The notes under the pieces: generated by a model
Seen by the model: the letters and a program-made list of their open reading frames with translations, nothing else
Database searches by the model: none
Told to the model about the DNA's origin: nothing
NCBI GenBank assembly: GCA_036346355.1
Contig: CM070570.1
Span: 5,278,649 to 5,342,648 of the forward strand
Source of the DNA: Rhipidocladum racemiflorum
Taxonomy: Eukaryota > Streptophyta > Magnoliopsida > Poales > Poaceae
Length of the DNA: 64,000 nt
Reading direction: 5' to 3'
Position numbers and translations under genes: made by a program
Shown here: positions 47,777-59,500 of the stretch, piece by piece
Position numbering within the stretch: position 1 is the first letter of the stretch
Layout of the letters: every line of letters starts with the position of its first letter

Positions 47777-50355
47777 TTGATTGTTCAGTCTTGGCATTGT
47801 ACATGCTCTGATGAGGTAATTTTTCTTGGCCATGCATGCATGGAAAATAAAAACGAATTTTTTTTTTTATAATATGTTTCAGGCTGTTCAACTACGGCGT
47901 CGGCATCCATCTGCTGCAGGCGGAAGACCCGGAGAGCATGCCGCCGAAGAAGACGGAGATCAATCCCAAGGACAACCACATCTCCTTCACGGTACGTTCG
48001 GTTTTACCCATCCATAATATTGACATGAAATTAATCCGGCCACAATGCATGCACCGATCACTGTATGCGTGTGCTCGATCGATCTAGCCCATATGTTATA
48101 GCTACCCTGCTTATTTGTTCTACAGCATGCTAATCTTTGCTTTTTCATAACATGTGAGATAAATTGTCCCAAAGCCGCATTCTCCTCCTTACAAACCAAA
48201 GATAAGTCGCACAAATGGTTATTGAATTTTGACTGGACTTGATTTGTTTGGAGATTCAGTTAATCTTCTAATAATTTGTTTGGTCAATCAAAATTAAAAA
48301 AAAACAATGGATTAATTAATAGTGTGGTGGTAGTACTTCCTCCGTTGATTTTTGTAAGGCCTATAACCTATTTGGTTTATGTTCTTGTTAAAAATTATAA
48401 GGCGTGCATACATAGATCTTTAATGCCGCTTTATGTCTTCTGCCCTTATTTATTTCTTTTTCTTTCCCAAGTATTAATCAATACCAATGGATCAATTAAT
48501 ACATGACACAAACTAGTTTCTCCCGTAATTCCAAACCCCTTAATAGAATGGTACTTTAGTCATTCTCTTTAGTGTCTTTCTCAATCTTAGAGCTTTCTTA
48601 ATCTTTGTGTCAAATCAAAATACGCCTTGTAAAAAGCAACGGAGGGCGTACTGTTCTTCGGCCACCCATTTCCAAGAAGGATACCATTTCTGAAACACGC
48701 ACTTGCATATGTCCAACTCTCCATCCATGGTTGGTCCCAGCTCAAGTAAATAAAGACAATCTTGTACGTAGGAGATCAATAAATTAAGCCACGGCTAACA
48801 CTCATCATGATCATACCGCCATGTCCTACCTTGATCTCATTACCGAAAAAGGTGTCCTACGCACCAGTAATGAGTTGCTTCAGCTTGCAGGTTGCATCAC
48901 ACACAGTACTAACAATGGATCCACGATCTACAGCATGAATATATGTGATTAATAATTGGTCCATTACTATGCCCATACATATACATGTAATCATCTGCAT
49001 GCACACAAGCCATATCGTTCACCTCTAAAAAAAACTATAAAAAGGCAAGCCACATCAGGAAGCTAGATTGGTGATTTGATGTGCGTAGATAGAGTTTTTT
49101 TGTCTTTAACAATTGCATGTACAAATATTAAATCATTAATGAAGGGTAGAGAGAAATCATAGAAACACTGTTCTAGAGTTTTTTTGTCTGCAAGCTGCGG
49201 CACTGGAAAAGCAATGCATGCATGAGTCCCCGTGATGGACTGCGACACGGTGGACACATGCATGAGCTGGCAAGTGACAAGTCACATGCGCATCTGGCAC
49301 AGGCAAACACTTTTGCATGCATAATGTCGTGTGCCTTTCTCTCTCTCTTGTCATAGGTTGTCGCACGTATATAGCCAGCCAACAGGTGCGCGTGTGTGTG
49401 TATATATATATATATATTAATTGGGACATCGATCGTAATACTTGAACACTATGATCTAAAATGGATATTTCTCGTATGTATTGCATATGAAAAAGTTTAA
49501 AAAAATTTTGATATCAAGTTTAACTAGTCTACTAACTAGTTCAAACAAATTTGAACTAAAATTCAAAGTAAAGTTGCATTTTTTGATAGTTTCATTATAG
49601 GTATATATGGATTATTATATATAAATCAGTAAAGTATGTAATATTAATTCATTCAAAATCTTTGATTCGAATATTTTTTTTATAGATATGTGTTTTATTT
49701 GAATTTTTATAGACAGGTACCTACCCTAACACCAAATTTGACTTGAATTTGCGTATTTAAAATCATGGTGTCCTGACACGCCGATGTCCCATTTCCGCAT
49801 CATATATAGTATACTGTGTCTGATGTGATGGTTGCAACATACATATGTAGCGAGAATAATAGAATCAATGATATATGGCAGTCGATGTGTGGCTGCGGAT
49901 CATTCACGTACGTAGGACATGACGTGTTAATTGCTTGTTGTCATGTGCGTGTGCAGTGCGAAAGCGTGGAGGCGGTGCAGCGGCCGCTCAAGGAGATGAG
50001 CATCCGGTACGTGCAGCGGCGCGTGGAGGACGGCGGCATCTACGTCGACCAGCTCTTCTTCCACGATCCCGACGGCTTCATGATCGAGGTCTGCACCTGC
50101 GACAACCTCCCCATCATCCCCCTAGTGCCGGACGCCCACGCCATCATCGGCCGGCCGCCGGCGGCAAGCTGCAAGATCAGGGCCGCCAAACAGCTCCAGC
50201 AGCAGCAGCAGCAGCTCACTGTTCCGGTGGTCGTACCAGCGGCGGTGCCGGCGAAAGCCAACGGCGGCGGCTGTGTCGGCGAGGTCGTCGACGCGAAGAA
50301 CATCCCTGCTTGCCCGATACGGTCTTGCCCGGAGCACGCACGCATGCAGGCTTAA
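47550..50355 (+). CDS. Glyoxalase I-like VOC-superfamily protein
   Basis: Three exons join in frame: 47550-47725, 47883-47991 and 49957-50355, giving 227 residues. The product begins MVNTTGVKPA. The VOC domain (residues ~18-145) has LPLASLNHISVVCRSLESSL, FYRNVLGFIPIHRP, GAWLFNYGVGIHLL, NPKDNHISF and DQLFFHDPDGFMIEVC. Metal-ligand candidates are His23, His68, His91 and Glu139. This matches the one-domain plant GLYI4/GLYI7-type group, annotated as lactoylglutathione lyase-like; activity on methylglyoxal-glutathione is not certain for all members. The C-terminus has a short polyglutamine run, a Val/Ala-rich stretch and a CPIRSCPEHA tail, longer than in dicot relatives. Intron 2 is 1965 bp and contains a Stowaway MITE. 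A (TC)n microsatellite lies in intron 1. No lesion is seen. Confidence 0.93.
48336..48648. mobile_element. Stowaway-like MITE in glyoxalase intron 2 (313 bp)
   Basis: Ends CTTCCTCCGTTGATTTTTGT and CAACGGAGGGCG are inverted with TTTTTGTAAGGC / GCCTTGTAAAAA inside. TA is duplicated at 48334-48335 and 48649-48650. Confidence 0.82.
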
Positions 50356-51542
50356 CTTAACCCCCAAAGATACGACGTTTTCACGAGCAAATCGATCGAT
50401 CGAGTCATCAATGTGTTGTTGTTTTCTTGCCGTAAATTATTTATATGTACCGGTTTTCTTGTCCAATATTCGAGTAAACTGTGGTCGTCGATGTTGAGTG
50501 ATCTGAGGAACTGTCGGTTGCATGCAGCTGCAGCTGCTAGCTAGGGATCGCTTACACTGCTGCGGAGGTCCATTGATCTCCATAGCTAGCTGCCAGCAGC
50601 TGTGTCCATCTTGTAACATATCTCATTTGTCTATTCATTCAGGATGTACCATTTCCTTTAATTTTGCACATGTAAATGCGTGTACTTGTAATCTGATCAC
50701 TATGCAATAAGTACCATTATATTCCCTTTCCCAACTAATTTGCAATAGCAACAACTTGCTTAGTCATATTGTATCCTCCAGTCCTTGCTTTCACACAATG
50801 TGCACCATGTTACTCGTTATAAAATGTGCAGTGTATCATGGAGTTTTATTTTAATACAATAAATTTTTTAAGAGTAATTGTGATATTAATACGTGAAAAA
50901 AAATAAAATTGCAAAAATAATACTACTACTTCGCCAAATGGTACAACAAAATACCAGTACTCGCCAAACGACACGGTGAAATTGGAGTAGTCGCCGTACC
51001 GTTTGGCGATTACTTGTTAATCCCGTAGTTAACTCTTCGCCGTTAAAGTTTACGGGAAACGAGGCAATAATCGTCGTACGGTTTGGCAACAACTAGTAGT
51101 CGCCGAACCGTTTAGCAACAACTACTAGCCCCAATTTTGGCATGTGAAGGTAACCTGTTGGCATGTTGCTTCTACTCCGTTCTTTGAGGTGAAGGTAATT
51201 TGCATGTGACGTACGGCAACTTGTTGGCATGCATGTTGCTCCGGGCACATAATAAAATAGGTAATTCGATTGGTCAAAATGTGGAAAAAGGTCTCAGGTA
51301 ATAAGGAAGGCGTCGCAATACTAAACAGCTAGTGTACAGTCTACAACTGGGCTATAAAATAGTTAACCAGATCGGCCAATGGAAACCTGGCACGTAGCCA
51401 GATAGCTAGAGAGGCAGGTGTACAACCAATCTACCAGGTTCAGTTCTAGAGTGTACACCGATTTTAGAAATATAAATGTGTGTGTATAATATATATAGTG
51501 AAAAAGTATGTGTTTATGTTCCATGAGAACTTGAACGTCTCC
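50356..51542. other. 3' flank of the glyoxalase gene and intergenic DNA
   Basis: 50356-50720 is a likely 3' UTR and flank. 50920-51120 carries several TCGCCAAACG / CGTTTGGCGA and CCGTACCGTTTGG motifs in both orientations. No other gene is seen. Confidence 0.4.
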
Positions 51543-52189
51543 AAATCGTATTTAGTACAAGTTTTAACTCGTATTTACAAGACGATACAATAGTTTCGCG
51601 TATTTACAAAAAAATCAGTCATCGCCGGTTTCTGGTGTACCAGAAACACATGTCTCGTTCACCAGAAACCAGAGAAAGCCATGACCAGTTCCTCGTGAAC
51701 CGGCCAAGCCATGTGCGGTTCACCAGGAACCGGTCATGGCAATTTTTTTTTTTTGCTTTTTTTTCTTCTGATTTTTAAAATCGAGTTGATTCAAATGCAA
51801 ATAACTTTCATTGTGCAACTCCAAATTCAATGAGACAACTTTCTAAATTTGTGTAAAATCATTTAGATTATGAATATGCAAAAATATTTTAGTTTTAATT
51901 ATTGTGCAGCAAACGATGTCCAGATCACGATCACAAAGCGCAGTTTACGGAAAACAAATTACTTGGATGCTGTCATATCAGCACATGCATACACTGAAAG
52001 TTTTTTTTTTTTGCCATGAGGCTTAATTAAGATCAACTAAGCGCAGTACACATATAACAAATTATAATTAAGATCCACTAAACGCAGTTTATGGGAAACA
52101 AATTACCTGGATGCCGTAACATCACCACATGCATGCACCGAAAGTTTTTTTGGCTATATTGTAATATTTTTATTTATTTATCCATTGAC

Positions 52190-53020
52190 AGTGAAACCGA
52201 TGGACCGATTGTATTCACTATTCAGGCTCTGCTCTAGTAGTACCCTTTAGCCCATTTGAATTATCCGGACTAATTCTACAAGTTTCACACAGACTAAGAT
52301 CTATACTTTCCAATACTCTTTCAAATTAAATGTTTTCCTTATTTTTCCCTTTTCTTTTCTCATCTTTTCTTTCTCATGAATTAGGGAATTACGGTTTACT
52401 TTAACTGTGTCATGGTTTCGAATATGAGGTATCGTATAAAATCTAAATGGTACACCCTAAGTATTTTTACAAACTCATGTTCTTTACTGCCTAATGAGAA
52501 TAACAAATGTGGTTTCATAATTTTTAAGCGTGAAGTAATCCCGTTATAGCAAATTGACTATTTCTTACATTGAGAACCTACTTAATTAGAAGTTAATGCA
52601 AATTAACTATAAATTCAAATTTCTTTGCCCAACTCGCTTGTCATATTATTTTAGGATTTATAAATTTTACTTTCAGATTTTTAAGGCTTTACTCGAATTT
52701 ATATGGTCGCGCTTTATTAAATTCATCGACCAGCTGCACTCCGTATTTTTAACACATTTGAATTATCCTGACTGATTTTACAAGTTTCACAAAGACTAAG
52801 ATCTATATTTTCCAATACTCTTTCAAATTAAATAAGTTAAATAATAGAAACAACATGATCGAAGGAGATGCTTACCTTGCTCGGAGTTTTCTGCAACGGA
52901 GTCGAGGTCGACGGGTGCGGTCTCTACAACGTCGGTATCTACACGAAGCAAAAACAATAATAAGAAGCAAAATAAGTAATAAGGCAAAATAACTTACCAA
53001 GGTCTAGAAGTTCGAGGCAC
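52190..53020 (-). other. Leftward coding pieces inside the inverted-arm element
   Basis: Minus-strand pieces with splice signals: a segment ending LKYWCLELLDL before GTAAGT (about 52995), then an acidic exon 52939-52874 reading DTDVVETAPVDLDSVAENSEQ between an AG acceptor and GTAAGC; their phases fit. Near the arm, SLNSEYNRSIGFTVNG followed by TAA (about 52180-52228) mirrors the C-terminus of the rightward gene. No start codon was identified. The function is unknown; it may be a decayed inverted relative of the gene at 54314. Confidence 0.4.
52252..52335. repeat. Direct repeat inside the inverted-arm element, copy 1 (copy 2 at 52752-52835)
   Basis: CATTTGAATTATCCGGACTA...ACAAGTTTCACACAGACTAAG...CAATACTCTTTCAAATTAAAT recurs 500 bp later with about six changes. 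Both copies lie just inside the left arm. Confidence 0.85.
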
Positions 53021-53039
53021 CAATATTTAAGTCAGATTA

Positions 53040-53250
53040 AGCAGCTACGTTGGTTCGAGTTATTAAATTGAAAAAGGAGGTCAACTCCTTTCGGGTCCAG
53101 GTGGTGATTACGTACAAAAATAAAAACAGTCCTTCGCTCAAAGCGAATAAACGTCCGAAATAAAAACAGTCATTCGTTCGAAATAAAAATAGTCATTCGC
53201 TCAAGCGAATAACTGTCCGAAATTAAAACAGTCCAATGGTCATCAGAGGG
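53040..53250. repeat. Short array with palindromic ATTCGCTCAAGCGAAT core
   Basis: Three to four units of ~35 bp contain AAATAAAAACAGTC(A/C)TTCG and GCTCAAGCGAATAACTGTCCG. Half-sites are arranged as small palindromes. It lies inside the inverted-arm element between the two coding pieces. Confidence 0.6.
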
Positions 53251-53967
53251 TCCAGCCCACCGAGACAGTTGAACGTTCGAGTGCAAGCTCGGCAAAGGGT
53301 CCTGATCTCTGGAAAGACTCAGAGTCCCAAAACAAGGTTGCTATTTTATGCGAGAAGAGTTCATTTAACTTTTTATTCCATTTGAATATTCTGACAGACG
53401 TAGAAGTTTTTAGGTGTTAGGATTATTTCATAAATTCTTCGGGTCCAAGAACAGAAACCGAGAAATGGAACATAGCCTCACTTCCAACCAAATTGAAATT
53501 TAAAAGTTGTACAGTGATCACATACTAAATATTTTTAGGTAATCTCGAAGCTAGTGATTTTACAAGAATTGCATGGTCTTCTCTCACTCAATTTGGGTTT
53601 ACACAGCCATTATCCAACACGCTGAGAAAATTCATAAAGCGTGACAGTCCATGCAGCTTTCATGATGGGTGACAGGCCATGTAGCTTTCGTAGAGAGACA
53701 AGTGTTGTAGTTATGTGGAGAAGCCCTGCCACGCCATTGCCAGGCCACTTCCAGGTGCAACTGCGCTGCAGCCAGCCCCCCACCGCGCGCTGCAAACGCT
53801 GCCATGTGCTACTTTGCTGTCTCGGCCCCTCGCCTCACGCGCTGATGTGCCGCTAGCTGCTGTCTACATTTCCATGCGGTGGCTATTTATATCAGGCTCT
53901 GGCATATTTCGTCCCATCCGAACGCTGAAAGCATCGACCGATGTCCGTTTCTCCCGCGCGCCCTCGC

Positions 53968-54727
53968 TATAAATTACAAGGCCGCTTGTATTTCTATCAG
54001 GCAATCGCAAGACATTGTTCCGAGTGATCTGAGAACGCGAGGGAGTTCAAAAAGTTGCGAGTGAGCTGAGAAAACCAAGTGATCGAGTTTTTGATTCAGG
54101 ATTCGTATTTTGCAGGTATTATTTACGAAAGTTATTTTGTACGGCGAGTGACATTGTTGTGTTGTTGGGTGAGTGATATACTGATGGATGTTGTTGGGTT
54201 CTTGGGGGCTTTGAGGTCATCTGTTTCTTTTTTATGTTTTTGTTTGGAGTATATTTTAGTTATGCTTGAATCCTACTCTGCTAGGCTGAAATATAATTGC
54301 TTCTAATGTGTAGATGGACAAGAATCCGGAGCAGCTCAGTAAAGGCTTGGTCTGGACAATCAAAGAAATAGATAGCATCGCATCTGACCTTAATAAAATT
54401 GCAAAAGACAACTTTAATCCTGGCACATGTTCATGTGCCAATGAAGTCAACAGCTTTGTGATTGACATAGAAGCTGTAGCTAGTAGCCTCGAACAGGTTG
54501 CCATACAGTCTAATGAATTACTGCAGTCAGACGAAGTACAGCCAGAATAAGAGGACTTTGAAGTTGTAGCTCGCAATCGTGAGCAGGTTGCCATAGAAGA
54601 TGACATCGAAGCTGTAGACCCTGATTTGTGTCTTCCGTATAACTACCGGAGCGATGAGGAGGGCAAACGTGACCTCTGGCAGTATTGCGAATACAATCGA
54701 TCCATCGCTTTCACTGTCAATGGATAA
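53968..54727 (+). CDS. Rightward acidic protein gene inside the inverted-arm element (broken frame)
   Basis: A TATAAATTA box at 53968 precedes a leader and an apparent intron ending GTGTAG just before the ATG at 54314. The frame gives 78 residues (MDKNPEQLSKGLVWTIKEID..., with IEAVASSLEQVAIQS) to a TAA at 54548. Past that stop the same frame stays open to 54727, reading EDFEVVARNREQVAIED, DLCLPYNYRSDEEGKRDLWQ and NRSIAFTVNG. EVVARNREQVAI repeats the earlier EAVASSLEQVAI, an internal duplication. The TAA may be a nonsense mutation. The last ~40 bases of coding lie within the right inverted arm. I recognise no family; composition is acidic and helix-prone. It could be captured host sequence. 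Confidence 0.45.
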
Positions 54728-55365
54728 ATAAATAAAGATATTACAATGCAGCCAAAAAAACTTTCAGTGCATGCATATGGTGATGTTACGGCATACAGGT
54801 AATTTGTTTCCCATAAACTGCGCTCAGTGGATCTTAATTATAATTTGTTATATGTGTACTGCGCTTAGTTGATCTTAATTAAGCCTCATGGCAAAAAAAA
54901 CTTTCAGTGCATGCATGTGCTGATGTGACGGCATCCAAGTAATTTGTTTCCCGTAAACTGCGCTTCATGACCGTGACCTGGACATCGTTTGCTGCACAAT
55001 AATCAAAACTAAAAGTTTTTTTTGCATATTCATAATCTAAATGATTTTACACAAATTTATAAAGTTGTCTCGTTAAATTTGGAGCTGTATAGCGAAAGTT
55101 AATTGCATTTGAATCAACTCGGTTTCAAAAATCAGAAAAAAGAAAAAAGAAAAAAGAAAAAAATTGCCATGACCGGTTCCTGATGAACCGCACATGGCTT
55201 GGCCGGTTCACGAGGAACCGGTCATGGCTTTGTCTGGTTTCTGGTGAACGGGACATGCATTTCTGGTACACCAGAAACTGGAGATGACTGGGTTTTTTTG
55301 TAAATACGCGAAACTGTTGTATCATCTTGTAAATATGAGTTAAAACTTGTATTAAATACGATTTT

Positions 55366-56599
55366 TCCCTTAATGTTCTGGGTAGAGAATGCGCATACGT
55401 GTATGGTATGTATTGAATATGTTTATCTACTTTGTGCTTTAAAAGACTAGATCAGACAATTGGTCATCAGGAATCTTCATGAAACACATCTATCTATATG
55501 TGCAAACTTGCATGCACAAGGATGCATGTCTGCTTGCTTGCTTGATGCTTCACATGTGGTGCCTCCACCCAGGTAAGAATGTATGGTCTAGTGATATCCT
55601 GTTTGAGGGAACAATGTTCATAAGGTGATCTCATGACAGTAGCTTGTGGTTGTGTAAATGGAGTGTGTCCTGTTTGAGGAACCGGACGGACGATGGGTAG
55701 ATCATATATACACGCATACAGGAGAATATAGTAATATACAGCTCCCCTAGCCTGTGTCCTCTCTTTTACTGTCCGTTCAGATCACCGCATTTGAGGAATC
55801 CAGTGCTGTGCGAAAAAAATCACGCAACATGCATCGGAGGAAATAGTAGCGACATGCACGGATGAGACAGGCACTGACTGGCTGCTCTTTGATCGTTTGC
55901 CCTCTTTCTCTGTAGTAAGGCACTAAGGCTGGCATCGTGTTTTTCACGCGCGCGGCTCTCGATCTCCACGGATTCCCTCGTGAATGGAGACATAAAATGC
56001 CATCTTCGGATGCGGTGAGCAAATTACATACCCGTCTTTCAGCAGAAGGCAGCTCAAGATCATTACAAAACTAGCATATTACATATCCAGCGCTGAACAT
56101 GCCATATTTGTGTCGTGCTTTACTGTTTTCGAAATGAAGAACAGCAAGTCAGCAAGCAATGAAACAAGCAGCAATCAATAGGTGACTCTTCCATGACTCT
56201 AGGAAGCAGAAAAATTTACGCGTATCGCATTTTAATGATACGCTGAAACAATTAGTGTTCGTACTACGCAACCAAACAACTCTATAATTAATTAGGCCTC
56301 CCTGCATAGATAACATCACAAAAGTACACAGTGCACATGTACTAACCATGCTCACGTTAGGCAACAGTTCGTACTACGCAGTAAACAGTAGGTACGTACG
56401 ACAACATAGATTCACGGTTTTTATCATGCAGCTCACCTCCCAAATGCAGCAGATGCATTGAAGAAGCGAACGAGCAGCGGCATGATTTTAGAAGACAAAA
56501 TCTTCTCCGTCTACTAACACAATCACATCTAACCACCTTTGATATTTACATGAGGGGGGGTAGAAGTTGATCAAGTACCAATCTAGCAAGCAGTTTTCT
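55366..56599. other. Intergenic / 3' flank of the CESA pseudogene
   Basis: No gene is seen. 56400-56599 on the minus strand looks like the former CESA 3' UTR (downstream of the original TAA). Confidence 0.4.
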
Positions 56600-59500
56600 T
56601 TAGCAGTTTACACCGCACTGACCCAAGGTGACGGCTTTCTGGGTAGGAGATATGAAAGGATCGATCTTCACCCACAGCAGCGAGAAGATGGATGCAAGGA
56701 GGATGGATCAAACAATGACAATGGTCGGCGTGCGGTTCTGTCTCCCCATGAGACCCTTTAGGAAAGGGTAAAGATGAAGGATCACCCAGATTGAGAAGAA
56801 AAGCTTACCGAAAAGCGGACCCCAAGATTGGTAACCACTGTTAATAGCGTAAGATACTCCTGCCACTATACCCACCAGGTTAATGACAAGCACGGTGGTT
56901 GGGGGAATGAGAAGACAGGTCCACTTGAACACATATAACTCAGAGAAATCACCCTCATCATCAGTCGCCTTTGATGTAACTGTGAAGTTTGTGTCAATCC
57001 CAGCCAAGACCTTTAATAGACCTTGGAACACAGCAAAGATATGAGCAGAGGTGCCACCAATGACCCAAAACTGCTCATTTCTCCACCAGTCCTCAATACC
57101 AACACCACTCCATCGAAGCTCCAAAATACCAGTGGCAAAGATGGAGGCGAAAAGCAGAATAAAGAACATCCCAGCATAATTACTAATCTGCACAGCAAAA
57201 AAAAGAGATGGACATTAGAAACGGCTCATCCAAAAACATACTTTGTGCAAGAGGTTTCACTGTTTCAGTTATTTCGCCAAAATAATGTGAAACTGTGGAT
57301 CCTCCTAGACTGGAAATTGCAGACAGTAGAAAATTCCTGTCTGGCTTATGTTACAGTGAACTGGCATTTAATGAATATATGAAATAATAGTCTCAACCAC
57401 TATCAAACAGAGCCATGCAAGATACTTGTGCACAGACTGCAACAAAACAAAAGTTTTAGCCCATTAATACATGATATATGTTGTATTCTTGATGGACAAC
57501 TTGAAATAAAAGTTGATGGGCAAACGACAGTTTTTATGTGAATTAAAACATGTCCTGTGTCATCCTTGAATAAAAACACTCGCCCATTTTATTAGGTCAG
57601 AAGGAAGTACAAGCACACCTAAGGAGAAATAAAATCACTAGTTTTAACTGCTGTGTTTTTTAGGTCAAAGAAGGCACATGGCAAAGAGCTAAGGAAAAAT
57701 GAACACTAGTTGACCTGACGTGTATATGTGTTCTGCTAGTTAGTTCGATGTCATTGTACCTTTACCTAAAGCCAGAAATATGACCAGAACAACAAAATTC
57801 AAGTACAGAAGAGGTGGTAGTTACAAGGTTTTGGAACTGTGGCACGTCGGATCACAAAGGATTTCAGGTGACTTACCTCAGGAATGATGAACTTGTTGGT
57901 CAGGAGACAGATAGCAGGAAGAACACAGTAGGCTATAAGTGGGATGGATGTGATTGGATAAACAATGGTGTTGATGTAGGCCAGTCTCTGCAAAAGCTTT
58001 AGCCGCCCATTGTAGCCATACCAAATAGGACAATGTCTGCTAAGCAGAATTTCAACTGACCCAAGAGCCCAACAGAGCACTTGGTCAAGACGATCTGATA
58101 GGTCGATTGGAGCAGAACCCTTAAAGCAAGGCCGAAGTGGCATGCAGTAGATGGATATCCAACCTCTTGCATGCATTTTGAACCCGGTTAGAATATCCCT
58201 AGTAACAGAACCATAGATCCATCCAATCTGAAAACATACAAAATCAAAGGAAAATCTCATTTCTGGTCACATCAATTTTATAAAACGCATGAACTCTGGT
58301 GTGCAAAAATAAATAGTTGACAAACAATGGACTATTCAAATGCAACAAAAGAATCATGCCTCCCCCCACTAACCTCTTTCCTCCATTCTGTCTTGTCCTC
58401 GTATCCATAACTAATGACGTGGATAGCTTCCTTTAGTAATGAGGCTGGGTTTGTTGAAGGTGGTATGCCGCCTTGAGTCATGAAGGTGGATGCAATAAAA
58501 ATTGGAGACTGACAGAAGCGTTTCTCCAAGCTCTTCTGGGACATAAGCAAGGATCTTTCGTCCTCATAACCTGATGGAATTCCACAATTCACATTAGCAG
58601 AAGCTGGCGTATTTGAGATCACAACAACTTTAGTTCCTAGAATGACATGGAGGATTAGGTACTAGAGGATAATTTCCACCAATGGATTGGTATTCAATCA
58701 GATGCTATCTTCTTGACACGACAGTTGATAGAGAAACATAGGGAGGAAAAGAAGGATCTACACGTGGTGTTTATCGGCTTGGGGAAAGCTTATGACAAAG
58801 TACCAAGAAAGGTCATATGCTAGGCGCTTGAAAAGAAAAAAAGTCCCAGCATAGTATGTTACCCGAATCAAGGATATATACGACGAAGTTGTGACTAATG
58901 CCAGAGCATGTGATAGCTAAACCAGTAACTTTCCTATTAAGATAGGGCTACATCAAGGGTGAGGCCCTACATTTTTTCCCCTACTTATGGACGAAGTCAT
59001 GCGGGACATACAGGAGAGATTCCTTGCTGTATGCTTTTTGCTAATGATGTGATGCTAATTGAAGAGAGTAGGGTAGGTGTTGATAGAAAACTAAAGTTGT
59101 GGAGGAAGAAGACTTTAAAATCGAAGGGCTTTAGACTTAGTAAGATTAAAATTGAGTACACGATGTGTGTTTTCAATGATGCTATGGCAAATGATGGAGA
59201 TGTTAGCCTAGACGGAGAAGTAGTGACCAGGAAGGAAACTTTTCAATATTTGGGATGGATGCTACAGAGTGACGACGAGGTCAACAAAGATGTGAGTCAC
59301 ATGATAAGAGCGGGGTGGGTGAAATGGTGCCGAGCATCTAGTATCCTATGTGATAGAAAAGTCCCTAAAAAGTTAAAGGGTAAGTTATATAGGAAAGCGA
59401 TCAGACCTGCGATGTTGTATGGAGCGGAATATTAGACGACAAAAAGACATGTACAAAAGATGGGTGTAGCAGAGACGCGGTTGCTGCAGTGGAATTGTTA

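Larger units (their letters stand above)
51543..55365. mobile_element. 3.8-kb element with ~680-bp inverted arms (MULE-like)
   Basis: The left arm (about 51543-52220) and right arm (about 54684-55365) are inverted copies of high similarity by eye. They share AATCGTATTTA-TACAAGTTT, TACGCGAAAC or its complement, repeated GAACCGG / CCGGTTC boxes, GCAAACGATGTCC, ACAAATTAC and CCATTGACAGTGAAA. Each arm has an internal direct duplication of ~75 bp (left: ~51938-52015 and ~52080-52155). Long arms with non-transposase cargo suggest a non-autonomous Mutator-like element. Flanking ATGTTC at 51516 and 55374 hint at a target duplication, but no clean 9-bp repeat was found. No transposase frame exists inside. 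Confidence 0.75.
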
